The position numbers and the translations under genes were made by a program. The notes beneath the pieces are model-generated. The model searched no databases. It was not told where the DNA came from and saw only the letters and a program-made list of their open reading frames with translations. Shown here piece after piece: positions 45,197 through 55,496 of a DNA stretch of 64,000 nucleotides; the stretch's first letter is position 1, and the number at the start of each line of letters is the position of its first letter. The DNA is taken from contig CALSSE010000005.1 in NCBI GenBank assembly GCA_943788935.1, forward strand, positions 310,001 through 374,000, read 5' to 3'. The DNA comes from an uncultured bacterium. Lineage in GTDB: Bacteria; Myxococcota_A; Bradymonadia; UBA7976; VGTA01.

Positions 45197-46210
45197 ATGG
45201 TATCAGTCACACCTTATGAGGGCATCTTAAGCGCTCTGCCTACACCGATGACCTCCCATGGTGAGGTCGATCTAGAAGGCTTACTCAGCCTGATGGCTTG
45301 GCAAAAGTCACCGACACCGCTCCGCGCTCCATGGGACCTCCCCCTCGATTTTGACAAGATCGAGCTGAGCATAGATAGAGCGGCGAGAGGGGTTGATGGC
45401 TTTGTCCTCTATGGTACAACCGGTGAGGCGCCTACCTTAAGTTTGAAAGAGAAGTTGCGCATCACCGAGGCTGCTGTAGAGGCGTTCAAAGAGACACCGC
45501 TCATCGCCGGTATCGGGACCAATTCAACAAAGAGTAGCGCTGAGCTAGCGAGAGAGGTCAGATCGTGGGGGATCGATGGGGGCTTGCTCGTGACTCCTTA
45601 CTATAATCGCCCTAGCCAAGAGGGGATTTATCGCCATGTATTAGCGGTCGCTGAGGCGGTCCCAGATTGGCCCCTGATCCTCTACATTGTGCCAGGAAGA
45701 GCGGCGGTCACTTTAGAGATAGAGACCATCGACAGGCTCTTATCTCGATGCCCCCAGATCGTCTCCATTAAAGACGCGAGCGCTGATCTCTCCTATTGTG
45801 CTGAGCTAGTCAACTGCTGTGATGATCGAGCGACCGTCCTCTCTGGTGATGACCCCACTGCGCTCGCTGCGTGGGCGATCGGAGCTGAGGGCTCTATCTC
45901 AGTAGGGAGTAACTTATTCCCTGCAGAGATGGCTCACCTTTGGGAGCTTCATAAAGAGCAACGACTCACTGAAGCTCGACGGGCCTTCTTATCTCTCCAC
46001 CCCATGATCTGTTCCCTATTCATTGAGAGTAACCCCGTCCCCCTAAAGTATGCGCTCGCGGAGATGAGTAGGCGAGGCCTATTCTCTTTTGATCATTCCC
46101 TCGAAGAGACCGTTCGAGGCCCACTCGCTGAGCTGAGTCAACCTCATCGTCAGTGCTTAACCGAGATCATCAATCGATTTAACCCCGAGCTCTTTTGGGG
46201 ACAGCGATAA
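45197..46210 (+). CDS. dapA: 4-hydroxy-tetrahydrodipicolinate synthase
   Basis: This lyase makes the first committed step of lysine and diaminopimelate synthesis and has 337 residues, about 45 more than E. coli DapA. GGAG stands 8 bases before the ATG. The Schiff-base lysine is K192 in VSIKDAS. GTTGE holds the T74/T75 pair and PYYNRP holds Y136. The catalytic Tyr is Y163 in LYIVPGRAA, where most members have YNVPGRT. Extra residues lie at about 34-60 (MAWQKSPTPLRAPWDLPLDF), between the first strand and the next helix. The family fold and active site are otherwise intact. dapB follows with a one-base overlap, so the pathway context supports DapA over other lyases of this fold. Confidence 0.92.
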   Translation: MVSVTPYEGILSALPTPMTSHGEVDLEGLLSLMAWQKSPTPLRAPWDLPLDFDKIELSIDRAARGVDGFVLYGTTGEAPTLSLKEKLRITEAAVEAFKETPLIAGIGTNSTKSSAELAREVRSWGIDGGLLVTPYYNRPSQEGIYRHVLAVAEAVPDWPLILYIVPGRAAVTLEIETIDRLLSRCPQIVSIKDASADLSYCAELVNCCDDRATVLSGDDPTALAAWAIGAEGSISVGSNLFPAEMAHLWELHKEQRLTEARRAFLSLHPMICSLFIESNPVPLKYALAEMSRRGLFSFDHSLEETVRGPLAELSQPHRQCLTEIINRFNPELFWGQR

Positions 46211-46995
46211 TGACTCCAATCAGCGCTGAACGAGATGCCCAGAGTATTCAAGTAGCGGTTCTAGGGTCAACAGGACGTATGGGACGAGAGGTGACCAAGG
46301 CTCTAGAGGCTCACCCGTTCTTGTCTCTTGGTGCGGCGTTGGATCGCTCTGACTTACAAAACCTACTAGTCGCTCAAAAGAAGGTCGAGCGCTGTGACCT
46401 CTTCATCGACTTTACTACCATGAGCGCCCAAGAGAGAGTGATGCAGCTCCTCTATGGCCAGAGTGATACAGCTCGACCACTGATCACCGGCGTAACAGGG
46501 CTTAAGGAGAGCGCGCAGAATGAACTTTTACGCTACGCTAATCTCGCACCGGTCTTTCAAGCCTCCAACTTTAGCATCGGTGTCGCCCTCCTTAAACGCC
46601 TCGCGGCCCTCGCTGCTGAATCTCTGGGAGATCACTTTGACGCTGAGATCTTTGAGTTACATCACCGCCACAAACTAGATGCGCCGAGTGGGACAGCGCT
46701 CTCTCTCGCTGAGGCTGTCGTCCGCGGGAAACAGCTCGCTGGTGATCAGAGAGCGATCGTCAAAACAGAGGCCACTACGCCTCGGAACTCTTCTGAAGTC
46801 CACCTCAGCGCTGGTCGAGGAGGAGGGGTCTTTGGTGACCATAGCCTATTCTTCTTAGGAGAACATGAGCGTTTGGAGCTTAAACATGCCGCAATCGACC
46901 GAGCAGTCTTCGCGTCTGGAGCACTCCGAGCCGCAGAGTGGTGCCTCGAAAGGCCTCCAGGACATTATCAGATGGATCATCTCTGGGATCACTAA
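46210..46995 (+). CDS. dapB: 4-hydroxy-tetrahydrodipicolinate reductase
   Basis: This reductase follows DapA in the diaminopimelate pathway and uses NAD(P)H. It has 261 residues. The ATG at 46210 overlaps the dapA stop by one base, with GGGGAC upstream. The nucleotide motif is GSTGRMGR (19-26), then DFTT, SNFSIGV, and the signature ELHHRHKLDAPSGTA with H151/H152 and K155. Length and motifs fit DapB. It ends one base before the tamB start codon. Confidence 0.95.
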   Translation: MTPISAERDAQSIQVAVLGSTGRMGREVTKALEAHPFLSLGAALDRSDLQNLLVAQKKVERCDLFIDFTTMSAQERVMQLLYGQSDTARPLITGVTGLKESAQNELLRYANLAPVFQASNFSIGVALLKRLAALAAESLGDHFDAEIFELHHRHKLDAPSGTALSLAEAVVRGKQLAGDQRAIVKTEATTPRNSSEVHLSAGRGGGVFGDHSLFFLGEHERLELKHAAIDRAVFASGALRAAEWCLERPPGHYQMDHLWDH

Positions 46996-49900
46996 ATGAA
47001 GCTACAAAAGTGGAGAGATCGGATAGCGAGAGGTCTATTGAGGCTCATCGCTCATATTATCTGCCTCTACTCTTGCTTGGCGATGACGCTCAACTCCACG
47101 TGGAGCGGCTCTCTCTTTGATCTCACCGTCAACCCTCTCTTCTCCGGCGCGATTCATTGGGAACGAGTCTCATGGGGACCATTACCATGGAATATCCGTA
47201 TCAAGAATCCACAGCTCATCGATGCTGGCGGGATAGAGGTCGCCCGATTTGAGACCTTTGAGGTTCGTGATTATAATCTCTTTGGGCTCACTGAATACAC
47301 CTATGGTGCTCAATTTGTCGGCCTCTATAATGGCCATTTCAATTTACACCAAAGACCTCATACAGATGACTCTTCTCAGCTCATTTGGAATATCGAAGAA
47401 CTCTTTAAACCCCCACATAGTATTCATAAACTTGATGATGGTGAGCTCGTCCCTCCTGTTTTAGTTCAACTCAACCACTGTGAGCTTGAGGGCATCAGAG
47501 GACGCGTCAAGATGGGAACTGTCGATGTCTCTATCTTTAATGGAGATGTTAGAGGTGGTTTTTTTGAGATTGATACGATAACGAAAGTGATGCGAATCAG
47601 AGCTGAAGAAATCCGTGTTAAACAGGTAAATACAGAGGTTTTCTTGAGAGAGACAACTCCTCTTATGACTGATCTCGAGAGGGCTCAGGCCCCAATCGAT
47701 AAAACGCTCAGCTATCAGCATACTTACCTACAAGGAGAAGACTTTTGGTGGCTCGGCGATGCTTTTGGCAGTCAACGGCTAAATACCACTTCCTATCAAC
47801 GAGACCAACTCAATCTAAAGTCTTGGGTCCTCGATCTTACACCGGATGGAGTCCCACATGCTCGTGGTCATATCCAGGCTCACCTCCAAGCAATAGAGCG
47901 CTATATTGAACCTTGGGGCCTAGATAGGTTCGTGCGAGGAGAGGTTAAAGCGCTTGGAGAGCTCAACGGACCACTTGATGACCCTGCCACTCGAGGCCTC
48001 AATCTTGAGGGTCAGCTCTTTGTTCCTCAAGTGGGGAGTCTTCGCTTCCAAGTCGATGGTCAAAAAACGAGATCTAGCCTCGTCAGTCTCTCTAGAGGTC
48101 GAGTGTGGAGCCAACTCGGAGATCTAGGACTGAGAGGCAACTTTGATCTCACTCGTCGTCTCGGGACACTTTATCTCAAAGCGAACGAACTCATTTGGTC
48201 ATCTGTCACTAATCTACCCAGTCAATGGTCTCGTTGGGAGCAAAGCGCTTTTGGAGATGTGGCGATTAAGCTACGGCCTCACTACGACATCAACTCACAG
48301 AATATATTAGTCGACCGGCCCTTCGCGATCGGTGCCGAGGTAGACTTAAGCGCTAGCGGTCCTCGGCGGGTTCACCTCAAGGGACGCGCTAGTCTCGCCG
48401 CTGATACTCTTCACCTTCATCAAAGTTTAATAGAGATTCATAAACCTGAGGACTCATTACACACTAAGCCGAGACAATCCATTGCCGCGCAGGGAACCTT
48501 AAACCTCTCCCAAAAGACCATTGATGGTCACTTCAAGCTAAGAGGCGATATTAAGCCTAATAGTCTTCCCCCTCTCAAGTTACCTCTTCAAGCCAAACTT
48601 GACCTCCAGGCGCAAGTAAGTGGATCCTTAAGCGCTCCAAAATTAAGTGGGAAGCTGAGAGCCTTAGAAGTAAAGAGTGACATGGGGGGCTATCCATGGA
48701 GGCTTACCTCTCTTCAGAGCCACTTCTCGTTCACTGACAAGATACTCAAGCTGTGGAAAAGTGAAATGAAGACCCGACAGGGGTCTGCCCGTTTCAAATT
48801 ACATCTCCCGCTCCATCAACCTCTTCAGTCAACAGGTTGGATACAGCTCAAAGAGCTATATGTAGACCTAAGCCCTCTTAACATCCTCTTCTCCTCATCG
48901 ATCAATGGTGTCGTCTGCACCCGTGACTCCAACGGCTGTCCGAGCTTAATCAAGCGCTTTCCTTTATCCAAGTCAGCAGCGCGAGATTCTTGTATAGCGA
49001 CACTTTACGGTAAAGAGTCCAAACCTACTATCTCTACATTGAAGCCATCAAAGAGAGCGACTCCCTCTTCAATGAGTCAGGCGGAGACTTGTCTCTCACT
49101 ACGTAAATTAAAATTCTTTGGAGTCGATTTTCGCGAGCTAGAACTCAACACCTCGATACGTCCTAAGCTAATCAAGATAAGGCGAGGTCGATTGTGGAAG
49201 AGTCGTCGGTTACTCTTCGACCTTCAAGGTCAACTTGAAGATCCTCTCTCTATCGATCCCAAGCTCAATATCTCCCTCAAACTTCTCCATTTCCCTCTCC
49301 AATTAGCGCAGAAATTTATTGATGATCCTCCGCTGTCGTTGCGTACTCTTTATGGAACAGCAAGTGGAGAATTAATAGTGCGAGGCTCGCTGACCAAGCC
49401 CGAAGGGCGAGGTGAGTTCTCTATTGACCGAGTCAGCACAAAAGTCGACTTTGGCTCAAAAATACCTACGCAGCTCACTCTCGGCAGAGCCCAATTAGAG
49501 CTTGACCTCTTGAGCGACCGAATCAGCGCTAAAGGACACCTCGGTCAACATATTTGGTTAGATGGAGAATATCTCATTAAGAGGCCTGAACTCAGCGTCG
49601 GTTTAGATCTCTACAGCTTAGGCTTAAGTATGCTCTACGCTCCAACAAACGGAGAAAGAAGCTACCGTGGAGAGCTTAAAGACATTATAAAGGACTTTGA
49701 AGAAAGCGCTAATGCCCCTTTTGCTCTAGCCCCGCTCTCACTCTCTGATCCTAATTTATCATTGCAGGTGATCGGTTTGGGAGATGACCTCTATTGTGAT
49801 TGGACGGAGCGTCGATTACCTCTCGGTCAGCTTATTCGCTTCGGCGTTCAAGGTAGGGCTCAACTCACTTGGCTACTCGAAAAAGATCAGAGCCCTAAAA

Positions 49901-51915
49901 TCGATCTCGACCTCGACTCCACCAGGGTTGATTATTGGCTTCGAGATGTTGGAGGGGAAGTGATAAGACATGAAGCGACCGATCGTTGTTTAGATCGCTG
50001 TCGCCTCAGGCAAAACCACCAAGATCTAAAAGATAAAGTGAGCAATACGATCTCGAGTGACCTCCCTCGCTCTGCACAATGCCCCTCTCTCAGCCTCAAT
50101 ACCCCGAGCGCTTATCATATAGAGATCAGCGGAAAAGAAAGTTTTGGTGACACCGTATGGGTGAACCCCCAAAAACGATGGAGTTATTCAGGTCTTAAAA
50201 CGACTCAGTTACAGAAAGCCTCACAGAAAGGGCACTGTTCGGCTCTCTCCTTTATCGGATCTAGACCCCAAGAGCTCGTCACTCTGATGCCCATCATCTT
50301 AGAGAGTGAAGGTCAGCGTTTAGAGCTGAGGTTTGGCCTCACCAATGGACAAACGGTAGGGTGTCTTACCGGTTTGATGCGACTCAATATCCTCACTCCT
50401 TTTCTGAGAGATATCTATCAACAGGTGGATGGGTCGCTCTCTCTTCAGACCTCATTCAGCGGTCCTCTGAGCTCAATACAGCTAGGAGGAGAGGCCCAAC
50501 TTTCCTCTCTAGATCTACTCTCACCTCGCGTCAAGCTATTAGGAGATATTCATTTAGTAGAGCCGGTGTGGTTTAAGCTAAATCGCTTACCTCAGGGAGG
50601 GACCGAGGTCACTTTGAGAGACAAGAACAACCTCTCTGTGACCCGTAATGCAGGAGATATTAACATCAATGACCTCTCGGTACAGTTACCCCGATTCAGC
50701 TTACAGGAGCTCACCGTAGAGTTTAATGCGCCTCAAGTTGATATTAAACTGCCTCAAATGCTCCGCGCTTCACTCAAGTTTGATGAGATGAGATTCAATA
50801 TGTCGCTCCCTAATCAAGTCTCTCTCTCTGAAGAGAGTGATCAGAAGAGCCTCACCGAAGATCAACCACGAGAATACACATCTCAAGCGAGACTTGACCT
50901 CTCAGGGGACGTTAAGGTGATACGCGCAGTTTATCATGCCGACTTCCTAAGTATTGATAAAACTTTTTATCAGGGGGGTCTGAATATGCTCTCCGGACAA
51001 ACTGCCGTGGAGACATTGAGCGTCTTTGAACGCACCCCCATCCTCAAGCGACTCTTTCTTGACCTCCGTATCGAAGGCGATAATGACATCCTCGTTAAGA
51101 GTAAGATCGCTGATTTAACCAAGCTCGACCTAGAGCTTAATTTTGACCTCAAAATGAGAGGCAAACTGATCTCCGAGCGAGGTGATTTGGTCCAAGACCG
51201 ACTCACCTTAAGCGGCTATGTTGATGCTCTTGAGGGCTCCACTCTCTCTATCTCTAATAATCCCTTCGAAATCTCTCACGCCAAGGTTCTCTTCGGTGGG
51301 GAGATTGGCGAAGACTCTCAGACGAGTGATTTCCTATTCGCTGACCTGGTCGCGAGTCACACCTATCGTATCCCTCCCACAGGTACGAGTAATCGCCAAA
51401 TCAACTTCGACCAAACTCTAAGTACTGATCTCATCGACGAAGAAGTAATGCTCACTGGTCAGCTAAAGATGCCTACCCAAGAGAGCCCCTTTCAAGTTGA
51501 CTTTGATCTGACTAGTCAGAGTGGACGGAGTCGCATCGAGATCCTCAATCTCATCCTCTTTGGTAATTATCCATCCGGTTTGAGCGTACTCGATAACACT
51601 CAACCGGCGACCGGTTTGCTTCTCTCTCCTGTGCTTAATTTTATCGAGAAGCCGATCGCTGACTCTCTTGGCCTAGACAACTTGAGTCTCACCCCAGATA
51701 GCAGCAGCCTCTTCATTGATGTCGACAAGGTCTTCTCTAGACGACTGAGGTTCAACTTACGCACCCAAATCGGTGAGGTAGACCCTAATACACCTCAGTC
51801 ACTCTTCTTAGAGTACAAAATCAACAATCTGTTCGCCGGCGAGATCACCGCCGAACAGCGAGGAGACATCGCCACTGGTAGTGGCCGTTTACGACTTAGG
51901 CTGAGCTGGGACTGA
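46996..51915 (+). CDS. tamB: TamB-like envelope protein
   Basis: This very long AsmA-like/TamB protein has 1639 residues. An N-terminal anchor is present (LLRLIAHIICLYSCLAMTL), followed by a long beta-rich repetitive body (HLKGRASLAADTLHLH type strands). The C-terminal TamB (DUF490) domain, about residues 1300-1639, shows VMLTGQLKMPTQESPFQVDFDLTSQSGRSRIEILNLILFGNYP and a final LFLEYKINNLFAGEITAEQRGD. TamB spans the periplasm and works with an Omp85 partner in outer-membrane protein insertion or lipid transport. The next gene encodes such a partner, 4 bases later. The ATG follows the dapB stop directly. No other family fits. Confidence 0.9.
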   Translation: MKLQKWRDRIARGLLRLIAHIICLYSCLAMTLNSTWSGSLFDLTVNPLFSGAIHWERVSWGPLPWNIRIKNPQLIDAGGIEVARFETFEVRDYNLFGLTEYTYGAQFVGLYNGHFNLHQRPHTDDSSQLIWNIEELFKPPHSIHKLDDGELVPPVLVQLNHCELEGIRGRVKMGTVDVSIFNGDVRGGFFEIDTITKVMRIRAEEIRVKQVNTEVFLRETTPLMTDLERAQAPIDKTLSYQHTYLQGEDFWWLGDAFGSQRLNTTSYQRDQLNLKSWVLDLTPDGVPHARGHIQAHLQAIERYIEPWGLDRFVRGEVKALGELNGPLDDPATRGLNLEGQLFVPQVGSLRFQVDGQKTRSSLVSLSRGRVWSQLGDLGLRGNFDLTRRLGTLYLKANELIWSSVTNLPSQWSRWEQSAFGDVAIKLRPHYDINSQNILVDRPFAIGAEVDLSASGPRRVHLKGRASLAADTLHLHQSLIEIHKPEDSLHTKPRQSIAAQGTLNLSQKTIDGHFKLRGDIKPNSLPPLKLPLQAKLDLQAQVSGSLSAPKLSGKLRALEVKSDMGGYPWRLTSLQSHFSFTDKILKLWKSEMKTRQGSARFKLHLPLHQPLQSTGWIQLKELYVDLSPLNILFSSSINGVVCTRDSNGCPSLIKRFPLSKSAARDSCIATLYGKESKPTISTLKPSKRATPSSMSQAETCLSLRKLKFFGVDFRELELNTSIRPKLIKIRRGRLWKSRRLLFDLQGQLEDPLSIDPKLNISLKLLHFPLQLAQKFIDDPPLSLRTLYGTASGELIVRGSLTKPEGRGEFSIDRVSTKVDFGSKIPTQLTLGRAQLELDLLSDRISAKGHLGQHIWLDGEYLIKRPELSVGLDLYSLGLSMLYAPTNGERSYRGELKDIIKDFEESANAPFALAPLSLSDPNLSLQVIGLGDDLYCDWTERRLPLGQLIRFGVQGRAQLTWLLEKDQSPKIDLDLDSTRVDYWLRDVGGEVIRHEATDRCLDRCRLRQNHQDLKDKVSNTISSDLPRSAQCPSLSLNTPSAYHIEISGKESFGDTVWVNPQKRWSYSGLKTTQLQKASQKGHCSALSFIGSRPQELVTLMPIILESEGQRLELRFGLTNGQTVGCLTGLMRLNILTPFLRDIYQQVDGSLSLQTSFSGPLSSIQLGGEAQLSSLDLLSPRVKLLGDIHLVEPVWFKLNRLPQGGTEVTLRDKNNLSVTRNAGDININDLSVQLPRFSLQELTVEFNAPQVDIKLPQMLRASLKFDEMRFNMSLPNQVSLSEESDQKSLTEDQPREYTSQARLDLSGDVKVIRAVYHADFLSIDKTFYQGGLNMLSGQTAVETLSVFERTPILKRLFLDLRIEGDNDILVKSKIADLTKLDLELNFDLKMRGKLISERGDLVQDRLTLSGYVDALEGSTLSISNNPFEISHAKVLFGGEIGEDSQTSDFLFADLVASHTYRIPPTGTSNRQINFDQTLSTDLIDEEVMLTGQLKMPTQESPFQVDFDLTSQSGRSRIEILNLILFGNYPSGLSVLDNTQPATGLLLSPVLNFIEKPIADSLGLDNLSLTPDSSSLFIDVDKVFSRRLRFNLRTQIGEVDPNTPQSLFLEYKINNLFAGEITAEQRGDIATGSGRLRLRLSWD

Positions 51916-51919
51916 TACG

Positions 51920-54900
51920 ATGAAACAGCCGCTCTTCTCCTCAACGTTTATCGGTCTTACGCTCACCTCACTCATCTCCTGGTTATTACTCTTTATGTCA
52001 TCAGGCTTCGCCCAAAGTATCACCACACTAGAGACAAGCTCTAATGAGGGTCAGAGAGCGTTAGGTGAGGTCTGTAATCAAGAGAATATTGATCCGATTA
52101 GGTTCTCTCGTTCTCGAGGACAACCATGGCAAATAAAAGCCGATATCTCAGCCTATAGTCAACGATCTATCGGCGAGGTCATCCTTCACTGTGAGATCAG
52201 TCAGTGCGCAGATGAGAGATCTATCTTGGAGCTGATTCGCTTTATTCAAGTCCCGCGCTATCAACGGATCAATGAGCAAGACTTAGAGGCGAGTTGGTCA
52301 AGAATGATGGCCCTCGGATTCTTTGAACCGGAGTCGTTTTTCATACTAGAAGATACCATGCTCGCTAGTGATGAAGAACCGATTACCCTTAGAATATGCG
52401 CTCTCTCAGCGCCGATCATCGAATCGATTGAAATCCATTATCGATCTTGGATGAGCGCGCTCTATCCTAAACAGTTTTTGAGTGAGATACAGAAACGGCT
52501 CAACCTACAAAGAGGAGGTCGACTCCCCCGATCTTCTCAGCTACTCAGACGACAAGAGGAGCAGCTTAAATCTTCCTATACTCGTCTTGGTTACCAAAAT
52601 GTCCAAGTTAGCTTGATTCCCGTATACCAGGATGAAGCGAAGCGACGAGTGAAACTAGAGGTCCATGTTCAAGAGGGACAGCGGCCCAGACTCGGAGCGC
52701 CTCTCATTGAGCTGATCGACCAAGATTTAAGTCAAGAAGAGCTAGTCAGCGAACATAGGCGAATCACCCGAGCGATCGCTCCTGATCTATTTTATGACGT
52801 TTTTGAAGACTTCTTCTCGATTTTTGGGATCGGCCACTATGATCGAAGAGAGACAAGGCAGAGAGCTGATGATTTCGAGCGAGAGATTCGAGAGCATGGG
52901 TGGGTGTCAGCCCGAGTAAAAGTCATCGGTGATGAGCTATTCCAAGAGAAAATGAGCCCGGTAATCACTTTAAAGCGAGGTCCTAAGCTCCTCACTACCT
53001 TTGAGGGTCATCAGGCGATCAGTACACAGCAGCTAGAGCGGGTACTCACCTTTAAGGAGAGTGGGGTGATAGATGAAGTAGAGCTTGAGGCGAGCCGAAA
53101 AAATATCGTAGATCTATTCAAATCTGCCTCCTATTACTATGTGAAGGTCGAATCTTCTCTTCGCAGATTAGAGAATGATGATCGAGGACAAATTGAAGCT
53201 AAATTCATCATCGATGAAGGGCCACAAGTCTATCTCAGTCAAGTCATCACTCGAGGTGTCAGCTCTCCGCACTTAGATGACTTATCCAAGGTGATCAAGA
53301 GTAGAGGCGTGGCGGCTAACGGAGTGATCGGTACTTTTGGTGCATCATCGGGGATCCTACAGGAAGCAACCTTGAGGCAAGATCTTCGAGCCATCATTCA
53401 AAGATATCGGTCATTAGGCTATTCTAAGGTGAGCCTCCGTTGCGCCTCTCCAGACTCTAGTCGATTATTTAGAGCTGAAAGGTCGCCAAATCTCTCCAGC
53501 TTCGACTTATGGTCAACAGATATTAACAGTCATATCTGTTATCGAGTGATCTCTGATCACAAAGTACGCGCTCAGAGAAGACTCTTGACGCTCTTGATAG
53601 AGGTGAATGAAGGTCAGCGGACTCGACTCAATTTCGCTGATTTTTATCCCTTTGATCAGACCATGGATCAGCAGAGAGCAGACGAACGAGATAATCTACT
53701 CCGAGGTTTAGAGCTCATCGATGACCTTGGTCAACCGATCACCGAAGCGGGTTTCAGCCAAGATAAGCTCAACCTGTTGAGTAACTTCTTATTGCTCTCA
53801 TTGAAAGAGCGCGGATATCTCCGAGCTAAAGTTCAACCGATGTGTCAGCTCAAAGTGGGGAGAGCGGAGCTGAGTGAGCCCAAGCTATGTAATCTTGAAG
53901 AGCTCTATGGTCAAGTGATCGAACGTCTCTCTTTCACTGCGGAGCTCGGACCAAAAGCAGAGGTAAATGGATTATTAATTCATGGTCAATTACTGACAAA
54001 AGAGGAAGTCATTCGCCGAGAGATCTTACTTAAGTCGGGCCAACCGCTCAGCGCTGAGGCTCTCCTGCTCAGTCAGAGTAACCTTCGCGGCTTGGGGCTC
54101 TTTCGATCAGTGACCCTAAAGCCCATCGGACTCGGTGCGGCCCCACAGACCTCCATCGTTGAACCGGTCACTCTCGTCCTTAACGTCGAAGAGAACCTCC
54201 CTTGGCTGCTCGACGGCTACTTTGGGCTTAGGCTCACCGATGAAGCGATCACCACAGATCTACAAGGTCTCAACCTCCTCTACACGAGCGCTCTGACCAT
54301 CAGACATCGTAATGTTACCGGGAGAGGTTGGGAGCTTGGAGGTGGTGTGAGCCATGATAACTTGCTCTTTAACCCCACCGATATAGAGGGCGACAATGCC
54401 TCTTGGGCGATTGGTCCATTCTTTAAGAACCCACGTCTCTTCGACAGCTACATACAGCTCTTCTCTGAGCTGATCTTTGAGCAAGGACTCAGCACTCAGC
54501 GTACTTCTTATTTACAGCGTGTGAGAGGGAAGAGCACGCTGAGCTATAATTTTTATAATCTCTCTTTTCCTGAACGGTGGGGGCAAGGATTGACCTTCGA
54601 GCTTGAGCTTGAAGCGAAGATGGAGAGGCAGCGACCGCTCACTAGATACAGCGAACGGAGAGCGTTCAGCGAGTCAACTCCCTCCTTCAACTTCGCGCCG
54701 ACGATCGTATATGATCAAAGAGATAATCCGATTCACCCGACCAGAGGTTTTTATCTGACCGCTGGAGTAGACTTTTTAGGGAGTCAACAGCTCTTTGAAG
54801 GCGTAATTTCTTACAAAGAGACCCTCAGCGCTCAGTGGGTAGGGAATTGGTTTCGGAGGCAACTCCTCTTTGTACCAACGATTAAACTAGGTGCTGTTCA

Positions 54901-55375
54901 AAGCTCACTCACCGACTCGCAACTCACTTTAAGCAGCGCTGACTTCCTATTCTCGGCGGGTGGAGATGGCGTGATCTATCCTGTCCGAGGATATCCCATC
55001 GCGGTGATCAACACCTGTACCAAAGCGAACCGCACCCTCGGGCAATGCGACACCTTAGGTGAAGCGCTCACCCCAGACCCTAGTGACCTCATTAACTTTG
55101 CCGGACGAGCGATCATCAATATGAGTGTAGAGGCCAGATTTCCGAGTTTTATCCTCTCTAAGCTGTGGCTAGCTACCTTCGGTGACCTAGGTGCGGTCAG
55201 CGACGGATTAACTCGCTTCGATACTCACAGTTTCTATCCTAGCATCGGAGGCGGTATAAGATACCTCCTACCCGGACAAGTTCCGCTCCGCTTTGATATC
55301 GCCTACCCTCTTCGAGAGACCGCTTTCAGCGCTCAATCTCTTGGATATCACTTTAACTTCTTCTATGTTCTATAG
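51920..55375 (+). CDS. Omp85-family outer membrane protein (TamA/BamA-like)
   Basis: This outer-membrane barrel protein has 1151 residues, longer than BamA (about 800) and TamA (about 580). The signal ends SGFAQS. The N-terminal 760 or so residues hold several POTRA-like beta-alpha-beta modules, with two large segments (LDRGG-type GRLPRSSQLLRRQEEQLKSSYTRLGYQNVQV and LTFKESGVIDEVELEASRKNIVDLF) typical of POTRA. The barrel begins near the DGYFGLRLTDEAITTDLQGLNLLY region. It carries the L6 loop motif VRGYP with V1022 and R1023, and the late PLRFDIAYPLRETAFS. Its pairing with tamB suggests a TamA role. The C terminus ends FYVL in place of the usual Phe or Trp. Confidence 0.9.
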   Translation: MKQPLFSSTFIGLTLTSLISWLLLFMSSGFAQSITTLETSSNEGQRALGEVCNQENIDPIRFSRSRGQPWQIKADISAYSQRSIGEVILHCEISQCADERSILELIRFIQVPRYQRINEQDLEASWSRMMALGFFEPESFFILEDTMLASDEEPITLRICALSAPIIESIEIHYRSWMSALYPKQFLSEIQKRLNLQRGGRLPRSSQLLRRQEEQLKSSYTRLGYQNVQVSLIPVYQDEAKRRVKLEVHVQEGQRPRLGAPLIELIDQDLSQEELVSEHRRITRAIAPDLFYDVFEDFFSIFGIGHYDRRETRQRADDFEREIREHGWVSARVKVIGDELFQEKMSPVITLKRGPKLLTTFEGHQAISTQQLERVLTFKESGVIDEVELEASRKNIVDLFKSASYYYVKVESSLRRLENDDRGQIEAKFIIDEGPQVYLSQVITRGVSSPHLDDLSKVIKSRGVAANGVIGTFGASSGILQEATLRQDLRAIIQRYRSLGYSKVSLRCASPDSSRLFRAERSPNLSSFDLWSTDINSHICYRVISDHKVRAQRRLLTLLIEVNEGQRTRLNFADFYPFDQTMDQQRADERDNLLRGLELIDDLGQPITEAGFSQDKLNLLSNFLLLSLKERGYLRAKVQPMCQLKVGRAELSEPKLCNLEELYGQVIERLSFTAELGPKAEVNGLLIHGQLLTKEEVIRREILLKSGQPLSAEALLLSQSNLRGLGLFRSVTLKPIGLGAAPQTSIVEPVTLVLNVEENLPWLLDGYFGLRLTDEAITTDLQGLNLLYTSALTIRHRNVTGRGWELGGGVSHDNLLFNPTDIEGDNASWAIGPFFKNPRLFDSYIQLFSELIFEQGLSTQRTSYLQRVRGKSTLSYNFYNLSFPERWGQGLTFELELEAKMERQRPLTRYSERRAFSESTPSFNFAPTIVYDQRDNPIHPTRGFYLTAGVDFLGSQQLFEGVISYKETLSAQWVGNWFRRQLLFVPTIKLGAVQSSLTDSQLTLSSADFLFSAGGDGVIYPVRGYPIAVINTCTKANRTLGQCDTLGEALTPDPSDLINFAGRAIINMSVEARFPSFILSKLWLATFGDLGAVSDGLTRFDTHSFYPSIGGGIRYLLPGQVPLRFDIAYPLRETAFSAQSLGYHFNFFYVL

Positions 55376-55496
55376 ACTTGTTGACGTTCCCTCTCTAGAC
55401 TACATTATGTTGACATAGATATGGCGAGGGTTTGATCCGTACACATATCAATCAATAAAGCGAATACGTTTGATTCTAATTCTTTGGGAGCTCTTC

